DNA from: CAZFHZ01 sp964519015
GTDB lineage: Bacteria; Blakebacterota; Blakebacteria; Blakebacterales; CAYUVJ01
NCBI GenBank assembly: GCA_964519015.1
Contig: CAZFHZ010000098.1
Span: forward strand, 1 to 12,300
Direction: 5' to 3'
DNA length: 12,300 nt
The position numbers and the translations under genes were made by a program. Below, piece by piece: positions 7,282 through 12,300 of this stretch (position 1 is the first letter of the stretch; each line of letters starts with the position of its first letter). The notes below the pieces were generated by a model that was not told the origin of the DNA, did no database searches, and was given only the letters and a program-made list of their open reading frames with translations.

Positions 7282-8271
7282 ATGAGTGGTTTGTCCCGTC
7301 GGGATTTCTTCTGCACGGGAGGGCGCCTGATCGCCGGCCTCGGGGCCGGGACGGGTGCTCTCACCATCATCGCGCCGCGGACCTTTGCAGACGAACAGGG
7401 AGCAGTGATCTCCGAGGAGCTCTCTCAGCTCGCCCGAAAGGCCGCCGGGCAGGCTGCGCTACTCTACGACGCCACGCTCTGCATCGGCTGCCGCGCCTGT
7501 GAACTCGCCTGCAACGAAGACAACCAGCTCGGACGAAGTGAGGATGAGATCTTCGCCGGTCGACCGGCCGAGGATGCCCGGGCCCTGGCTCCCGATGTCT
7601 GGACCTATGTGACCTTCCACCAGATCGAGGGGGACCCGAGTACGGCTTCCTGGGGCAAGGTCCAATGCATGCACTGTATCGAGCCGGCTTGTGTCTCTTC
7701 CTGCCCGGTTGAGGCCCTGGAGAAGACCAAGGAAGGTCCGGTCATCTACAATCAGTATAAGTGTCTGGGCTGTCGCTATTGCGAGCTGGCCTGTCCCTTC
7801 CTGGTACCGCGCTTCGAGTGGGATACCTGGAACCCTTATATCCGCAAGTGCGACATGTGCTGGGACCTTCAGCAACAGGGCCAGCCGCCGGCCTGTGTTG
7901 AAGCCTGTCCGACCGGTGCGCTGCGCTGGGGCACGCGGGAAGAACTTCTGATCGAAGCCCATGCCCGAATCGAGGCGAGTCCCCGCAACTATGTACATCA
8001 CGTCTACGGCGAGCAGGAAGCAGGCGGGACCGCTTTTCTCCACCTTGCCGGACGTCCCTTCGAGGAGCTGGGCTACCGGCGAAACCTCCCCTACCAGTCG
8101 TACCGGGAATACACCAAACCCTCGATGCTCTCCGTCCCCTATGTGTTGAGCAGTCTGGCCCTGGCGCTGGGAAGTGTCGCCTGGATGGTCAACAAGACGA
8201 AGACCAGGACCGAGCACGGGGAAACAGGGGAACCGGGCCCGGCGGATGGTAAGAAGGGGGGTGCGTCATGA
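7282..8271 (+). CDS. Tat-exported HybA-like 4x[4Fe-4S] electron-transfer protein
   Basis: 329 aa. It begins with a twin-arginine signal: S-R-R-D-F-F at 5-10, a weakly hydrophobic stretch to about 30 and possible cleavage after T-F-A (36), so it is exported folded with its cofactors. Sixteen cysteines fall in four ferredoxin-like groups: C67/C70/C73/C77, C129/C132/C137/C141, C161/C164/C167/C171 and C190/C193/C205/C209. This is the pattern of the HybA/DmsB/NrfC iron-sulfur subunits that wire a catalytic or cytochrome subunit to a membrane quinone site. A hydrophobic helix at about 283-303 anchors the C-terminus, as in HybA, followed by a polar Lys/Gly-rich tail. Its stop overlaps the start of the NrfD-like gene by ATGA, the usual pairing for these two subunits. 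No molybdopterin or hydrogenase large subunit lies upstream, so the electron donor or acceptor is unknown. Family call is firm; the specific complex is not. Confidence 0.93.
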   Translation: MSGLSRRDFFCTGGRLIAGLGAGTGALTIIAPRTFADEQGAVISEELSQLARKAAGQAALLYDATLCIGCRACELACNEDNQLGRSEDEIFAGRPAEDARALAPDVWTYVTFHQIEGDPSTASWGKVQCMHCIEPACVSSCPVEALEKTKEGPVIYNQYKCLGCRYCELACPFLVPRFEWDTWNPYIRKCDMCWDLQQQGQPPACVEACPTGALRWGTREELLIEAHARIEASPRNYVHHVYGEQEAGGTAFLHLAGRPFEELGYRRNLPYQSYREYTKPSMLSVPYVLSSLALALGSVAWMVNKTKTRTEHGETGEPGPADGKKGGAS

Positions 8272-9614
8272 CTGATTCAGAACAGCTCCCTCTGCGCTGG
8301 ACGCTGGGACTGAAGATCCTGGTCGCTCTGAGTCTCATCGGTGCAGTGACTATCGCCTACCGCTTCGTGGTCGGCCTCGGGCCGGTGACCAACCTGACCG
8401 ACGGCTACACCTGGGGTTTCTTGACCGCCGTCAACAAACTCTCCCAGATTGCGTTGGCCGCGGGCGGTTTCGTGATGGCCGGAGTGATCCACATCTTCGG
8501 AGGCCGTCGACTCCATGGGGTCGCCCGCTCGGCCATCCTGGCCGCCTTCCTGGGCTACCTGCTCTTCATCAGCGCCCTCATTACCGACCTGGGGCGTCCC
8601 TGGAACCTCTTCTGGGCCATCTTCTCCTGGAATCACTATTCACCCATGTTCGAGGTGGCCTGGTGCGTGATGATGTACAGTGGGGTGCTCTTCCTGGAGT
8701 TCACCCCGGTCATCCTGGAGCGGTACCGGCTGCAGCGGGCCCTGGACGCCTTCCACCAGTACGTCCCGTATCTGATTATCGCCATGCTCACTTTCTTCAC
8801 CTTCGTAATGACCGGGACGCTGCTCTGGACAGGGGTGGTCTTCGCCCTCACCCTCCTGTGGGAGGTCCTGATGCGGCAGGGGATCATGCCGCGGGACCAC
8901 CAGATGCCGCTGCTGCTGATCATGGCGGGCATCATGTTCAGCACGCTCCATCAGTCGACCCTGGGCAGCCTCTTCCTGATCTCCGACAAACTCAGCCCGA
9001 TCTGGTACTCGCCGTTGCTCCCCTTCATATTCTTCACCTCGGCCGTTATGGTCGGGCCGAGCATGGTGGTGCTGGAACGGCTGTTAACCACCCGCATACG
9101 TCGGCGTGAACCTGAATTGGACGTCATCACCAGCATCGCCCGGGCCATGCCCTATGTGATCGGGTTTTATCTGCTGGTACGAGTGGCCGACCTGATCGCC
9201 AGGGGAGTCGTCTTCGAGATTGTGACTATCACCGGGCAGAGCGCCTGGTTCTGGCTGGAGATGCACCTGCTGGTCATCTCCCTGGCGCTCTACGCCAACC
9301 TCGATTCCCTCCCGCGGAAGATCACCCTGCTGCTGGCCTCACTCTCTAGCGTGCTGGCCATCGTGGTTCATCGGGTGGGCGTAACGATGGTCGGCATGAG
9401 CGTTCCCGAATATCCCCGTTATGTGCCGTATTGGCTGGAGTACGTGATGGGGGTGGGCCTGCTGGCAATGGGGCTCCTGGCCTACCGGCTGATCGTACAC
9501 TTCTTCCCCGTGTATCCGGAAACCTGGAGGAGCTTTCCCACCGATTTGGCTGCTTCGCAGCCCACCCCGCTCGAACCAACGGCCTCCTCGTTCGCCGGCG
9601 CCCCGGAGGTGTGA
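8268..9614 (+). CDS. HybB/NrfD-like polytopic membrane subunit
   Basis: 448 aa with about ten hydrophobic helices. Family-typical stretches include G-L-G-P-V-T-N-L-T-D-G-Y-T-W-G-F near 36-51, F-S-W-N-H-Y-S-P-M-F-E-V-A-W-C-V near 119-134, S-T-L-H-Q-S-T-L-G-S-L-F near 225-236 and H-R-V-G-V-T near 368-373. HybB/NrfD/PsrC proteins bind quinone or quinol at the periplasmic side and pass electrons to or from the iron-sulfur partner, here the gene overlapping it by 4 bp. Compared with NrfD of about 300 aa the length fits the longer HybB branch. The C-terminus after about 420 is a Pro/Ser/Ala-rich soluble tail. AAGGGGGG 6 nt before ATG 8268 serves as its ribosome site. Whether it oxidises quinol or reduces quinone cannot be told from sequence. 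Confidence 0.93.
   Translation: MTDSEQLPLRWTLGLKILVALSLIGAVTIAYRFVVGLGPVTNLTDGYTWGFLTAVNKLSQIALAAGGFVMAGVIHIFGGRRLHGVARSAILAAFLGYLLFISALITDLGRPWNLFWAIFSWNHYSPMFEVAWCVMMYSGVLFLEFTPVILERYRLQRALDAFHQYVPYLIIAMLTFFTFVMTGTLLWTGVVFALTLLWEVLMRQGIMPRDHQMPLLLIMAGIMFSTLHQSTLGSLFLISDKLSPIWYSPLLPFIFFTSAVMVGPSMVVLERLLTTRIRRREPELDVITSIARAMPYVIGFYLLVRVADLIARGVVFEIVTITGQSAWFWLEMHLLVISLALYANLDSLPRKITLLLASLSSVLAIVVHRVGVTMVGMSVPEYPRYVPYWLEYVMGVGLLAMGLLAYRLIVHFFPVYPETWRSFPTDLAASQPTPLEPTASSFAGAPEV
9605..9609 (+). promoter_or_regulatory. Ribosome binding site for the diheme cytochrome, inside the previous gene
   Basis: GGAGG lies in the last codons of the NrfD-like gene, 7 nt before ATG 9617. It fixes the cytochrome start; the frame is open for 62 more codons upstream (GTG at 9431), but that extension would run inside the NrfD-like gene and encodes no recognisable sequence. 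Confidence 0.8.
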
Positions 9615-9616
9615 CC

Positions 9617-10186
9617 ATGGAAGCAATGGAACAGGGCAGTACCACCGGGCGCCGCCTCGGAAGCGGCATGCGGATGCTGGCCACGGTGGCAATAGTGCTC
9701 GCGGTGATGCTGCAGGTATTCCTGATCCACATGGTGATCCGGCTGCATCAGGAAGTGATTGCCCAGCGGAACGAGCTGGCCACCAAGGAAGACCTTATGA
9801 ACCTCGCGGTCAACTTCGGTCCCACCGACCCGGCCATGGTCGCCCTGGAGGGAACGTGTACCGACTGCCATACCGAGGAGACCTTCGCTCAGGCCCATGG
9901 CATGACCGAGAACGTCCATGACCTGGTCCAGCGGATGAGCGAACTCTCCGGGACTCGATTCAGGAGTGAGGAGATACCACGGGTCGAAGCCGCACTGACC
10001 TTCATGAAATGCGCTCACTGTCACAGTCAGGACCGGCTGAAAGAACTGGCCATCCTGGGGCCGAAGGAGCGCTGGGACGTCATTATCAGGATGATGAAAG
10101 AACCTGGTTCCACCATCAGTCAGGAGGATGCCCGACGGATCCGTGACTTCTACGGCGATTTCTGGGGCTGGCACCGACCCGAATGA
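9617..10186 (+). CDS. Membrane-anchored diheme cytochrome c with two similar half-units
   Basis: 189 aa. An uncleaved N-terminal anchor spans about 19-41 and is followed by a short coiled-looking linker (I-R-L-H-Q-E-V-I-A-Q-R-N-E-L). Two covalent heme c motifs are visible: C-T-D-C-H at 81-85 and C-A-H-C-H at 132-136. Each is followed at similar distance by an R-M that could supply the distal Met ligand: L-V-Q-R-M (Met 107) and I-I-R-M-M (Met 160/161), then a G and a closing helix (I-P-R-V-E-A-A-L-T-F-M; A-R-R-I-R-D-F-Y). This looks like an internally duplicated small cytochrome c fold. It starts 2 bp after the NrfD-like gene, so it is most simply the periplasmic electron partner of the iron-sulfur/NrfD pair. 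Met ligation is inferred from spacing and not proven. No named family recognised. Confidence 0.88.
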   Translation: MEAMEQGSTTGRRLGSGMRMLATVAIVLAVMLQVFLIHMVIRLHQEVIAQRNELATKEDLMNLAVNFGPTDPAMVALEGTCTDCHTEETFAQAHGMTENVHDLVQRMSELSGTRFRSEEIPRVEAALTFMKCAHCHSQDRLKELAILGPKERWDVIIRMMKEPGSTISQEDARRIRDFYGDFWGWHRPE

Positions 10187-10216
10187 TGCCCCGCCCCGAT
10201 CCCGGGGGATGAAGCA

Positions 10217-10630
10217 ATGAAGGAGTACTGGACCGTTCCGCGCGAACGCCTGCGGGCCCTGCTGGTGATGGTTGCACTCCATTCCGCCGGGGTGGGAGTC
10301 GGCCTGATCCTGGCCCTGCCGCCGGTCATGACTTTCATGGGCTTCGGTACCATCCATGAGCCTTTCTTCCCGGCTCAGGGGGGCGTCTTCCACCTGGTCA
10401 TGACGGTCGCCTACCTGCTGCCGGCCGCTGCACCGGAACGGTATGAGCCCATACTGGTCCTGGTGGTGGCCACCAAGATGATAGCCACGGTGTTCCTCTT
10501 CTCTTTCTGGCTGTTCGTGGAGCCGATCTGGATGGTGCTGTTCAGTGGTCTGACCGACCTGGCCATGGGACTGCTGGTGCTCTGGGCCTGGCGGTCGTGG
10601 CGCCGGCCCACGGAGGAGAGGGCAGGGTGA
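10217..10630 (+). CDS. Small four-helix membrane protein of unknown function
   Basis: 137 aa, not recognised. Four hydrophobic helices are visible at about 13-34, 55-72, 77-98 and 103-125, with a basic N-terminus (R-E-R-L-R) and a basic/acidic C-terminal tail (R-S-W-R-R-P-T-E-E-R) that suggest both ends are cytoplasmic. Two charged residues sit in the middle of helices: Lys 87 (V-A-T-K-M-I-A-T) and Asp 114 (G-L-T-D-L-A-M-G). His 22 and His 59 lie in or near helices 1 and 2, and H-E-P-F-F near 47-51 in the loop. GGGGGA 7 nt before ATG 10217 is the ribosome site. It follows the cytochrome by 30 bp and its stop overlaps the next start, so it belongs to the operon. It could be a helper or anchor of the redox complex; a DoxX-like fold is one possibility I cannot confirm. 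Confidence 0.8.
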   Translation: MKEYWTVPRERLRALLVMVALHSAGVGVGLILALPPVMTFMGFGTIHEPFFPAQGGVFHLVMTVAYLLPAAAPERYEPILVLVVATKMIATVFLFSFWLFVEPIWMVLFSGLTDLAMGLLVLWAWRSWRRPTEERAG

Positions 10631-12300
10631 TGGACCGGCCGGTGCTCATTATCACCGGTGCGTCCGGATTCATCGGACGCCACCTGGTCGATCTGGCCCG
10701 GGAGGACTTCCAGGTCTACGCGGTAGCCCGGAGGTCGCAGAGCGAGGCCCACGTGCCTGCGCATCCCAACGTGACCTGGATCCAGGTCGACATCGCCTCC
10801 TGGCCCACCCTCAAGGCGGTGATGCACAACATCAAACGACAGGGTGGTGCCGACTATATCCTGCATCTGGCCGGCTACTATGACTTCACCTACCGGGACC
10901 ATCCTGAGTACAACCGGTCGAACGTGGTCGGTACCCGGCATATGCTGGAACTGGCCAAGTGGCTCTGCGTGCGACGTTTCGTCTTCGCATCCTCGCTCGC
11001 CGCCTGTCCTTTCCCGAAACCCGGCGAGATGCTGGACGAGCAGACCCCCCCGGTCGCTCCCTTTCATTACGCCCGGAGCAAGAAGGCCGGTGAGGAGATG
11101 GTCGCCCAATACTCCCGGTGGTTCCCGTGCGCGATCGTCCGCTTCGCAGCGGTCTTCAGTGACTACTGCGAGTATGCTCCACTCTATACCTTCCTGGAGA
11201 CCTGGCTCAGCCGCCGGCCGGATGCCCGCATCCTGGGGGGGCGAGGACTCTCGGCCGTCCCTTTCATCCATGTCGGCGAACTCTGCCGGTTGCTGCTCCA
11301 TCTGCTGCATCGGAGCCACGATCTGCCCGCACTGGCGACCTACTGCGCCAGCCCGGACGGCTGTACCACCCACAAGGACCTTTACGAACTGGCCAATCGC
11401 TACCGATTCGGGCGGGTGCGGCGCCCGTTCCTGGTCCCCCGGTCCCTGGCCATGATCGGTCTGCCGTTGCGCAACGCCATCCTGCGGTTACTGGGACGAG
11501 TGCCCTTCGAGCGTTTCTGGATGGTGCGTTATACCGACCAGCAGTTGCGTGTCGATGCCTCGGCCACCCGGCAGGCCCTGCTCTGGGAGCCTGCTCCTCA
11601 TCTGTTCATCGAGCGACGACTTCCCTTCCTGCTGGAGAAGAAGCGCAGTCGCCCCGATGAATGGCGATTACTCAATGAGGCTACCCTGCGCCGGGTCACC
11701 GTTCGACCCAACCTGACCATCGCCCGGGAGATCGCCGAGGCCAAGGAACAGGTCATCGCCAGTGTGCTGCATGATCTCATCAATCCCGACAACGCCGAGC
11801 GTTTCCGGCACTACCAGCGCATGAACCTGACCGATCTGGAACGATTGGTCGGGATCCTTTGTAACCTGCTGGAAGCCGCGGTCCGGGCTGGTGACCGCAC
11901 GCTTCTGGCGGCCTATATGGAGGAACTGGCCCCGGCCCGGTTCGATATGGGATTCAAGTCCGAGGAGGTAGCCGGATCCCTCCGAGTGCTGGAACGCCGC
12001 GTCCTGGAGGTCCTGGAGGCCAGCCCGGAGATGAAGGGGATGTCTAAATCCACTTACGATTATGTGACCTTCACCCTGCAGCTGGCCACTGACCAGGTCG
12101 ATACCGCCTACCACACCTGGGAGAAGGGACTCCGTTTCCAGTCCGGCTGGCGGGGGGAGACCGCAACTGAGCCGACTTCCCAGTCCGAGCGCATGGCCGA
12201 CCTGGAACAAATGATCCGCCGGATGAACGCCTTCTACCGACCGCCGGAAGTAGACGGCCCGATGGGGGAGGATGGAGGGAATGAACAGAATGGAGGGAAC
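10630..12300 (+). CDS. Extended SDR (NAD-dependent epimerase/dehydratase type) fused to a helical C-terminal domain, 3' end outside window
   Basis: 557 codons are present and the frame is still open at the window end. Residues about 4-335 form an extended short-chain dehydrogenase/reductase: T-G-A-S-G-F-I-G at 9-16 binds the dinucleotide, H-L-A-G is at 79-82, Ser 121/122 and Y-A-R-S-K (Tyr 147, Lys 151) supply the catalytic residues. All key positions are intact, so it may be active; the substrate is unknown. From about 345 to 535 it continues as a charged, mostly helical region, with R-F-D-M-G-F-K-S-E-E-V-A-G-S near 437-450, which reminds me of the RsbRD N-terminal helical sensor type; this is inference. 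The last residues turn Gly/Glu/Asn-rich. ATG 10630 shares its A with the TGA of the previous gene; an in-frame GTG at 10627 is an alternative start. GGAGAGGG (10615-10622) is the ribosome site. Translational coupling puts it firmly in the redox operon. Confidence 0.88.
   Translation, partial: MDRPVLIITGASGFIGRHLVDLAREDFQVYAVARRSQSEAHVPAHPNVTWIQVDIASWPTLKAVMHNIKRQGGADYILHLAGYYDFTYRDHPEYNRSNVVGTRHMLELAKWLCVRRFVFASSLAACPFPKPGEMLDEQTPPVAPFHYARSKKAGEEMVAQYSRWFPCAIVRFAAVFSDYCEYAPLYTFLETWLSRRPDARILGGRGLSAVPFIHVGELCRLLLHLLHRSHDLPALATYCASPDGCTTHKDLYELANRYRFGRVRRPFLVPRSLAMIGLPLRNAILRLLGRVPFERFWMVRYTDQQLRVDASATRQALLWEPAPHLFIERRLPFLLEKKRSRPDEWRLLNEATLRRVTVRPNLTIAREIAEAKEQVIASVLHDLINPDNAERFRHYQRMNLTDLERLVGILCNLLEAAVRAGDRTLLAAYMEELAPARFDMGFKSEEVAGSLRVLERRVLEVLEASPEMKGMSKSTYDYVTFTLQLATDQVDTAYHTWEKGLRFQSGWRGETATEPTSQSERMADLEQMIRRMNAFYRPPEVDGPMGEDGGNEQNGGN
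12272..12299 (+). repeat. Two copies of a 10-nt direct repeat with 18-nt period
   Basis: ATGGAGGGAA occurs at 12272-12281 and 12290-12299, an 18-nt period equal to six codons. In the SDR-fusion frame it encodes repeated (D/N)-G-G-N. It may be the start of a longer low-complexity repeat past the window end, or simply two copies. Confidence 0.5.

Noticed and set aside
12281..12300. ATG preceded by GGAGGGA near the window end as a possible next gene
   Set aside because: The spacing is about one nucleotide and the frame is cut off after six codons, while the SDR fusion is still open through this point.

Overview
This window is a GC-rich stretch of bacterial chromosome. Every gene I can support is on the + strand. 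The proteins point to a Gram-negative, diderm organism: Sec signal peptides, a Tat-targeted iron-sulfur protein and a membrane-anchored c-type cytochrome. TPR-GWxTD proteins are typical of phyla such as Gemmatimonadota, Acidobacteriota, Bacteroidota relatives and candidate lineages such as Krumholzibacteriota or Eisenbacteria. I would place the source in one of these, but the sequence alone does not settle the phylum.

Region 1 (1-7131) is a tandem array of at least four paralogous exported proteins. Only the last 18 residues of the first are present (1-57). Three complete genes follow (166-2406, 2426-4741, 4912-7131; 746, 771 and 739 aa). Each has a signal peptide, about six TPR-like helical repeats, a GWxTD-type domain whose signature motif has drifted to P-W-D-x-R-G, a linker of very variable length, and a long conserved C-terminal beta-rich region. 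The first two complete copies are closest to each other and share a 72-nt tract with one mismatch. The spaces between copies are 108, 19 and 170 bp, and two of them carry short hairpins.

Region 2 (7132-7281) is a conspicuously AT-rich intergenic space. It has a plausible sigma70-type promoter whose spacer and -10 element overlap a perfect 9-bp inverted repeat, so a regulated start site is likely.

Region 3 (7282-12300) is a compact five-gene operon. It encodes a Tat-exported HybA-like protein with ligands for four [4Fe-4S] clusters, a HybB/NrfD-like polytopic quinone-interacting membrane protein, an N-terminally anchored diheme cytochrome c made of two similar half-units, a small unknown four-helix membrane protein with charged residues buried in two helices, and an extended SDR (NAD-dependent epimerase/dehydratase type) fused to a long helical C-terminal domain that runs off the window. 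Spacings are an ATGA overlap, 2 bp, 30 bp and a TGATG overlap. The first three proteins look like a quinone/periplasm electron-transfer module (iron-sulfur, NrfD and cytochrome subunits), with no molybdopterin or hydrogenase catalytic subunit next to them. The SDR fusion and the small membrane protein are the unfamiliar partners and the most interesting part of the window.
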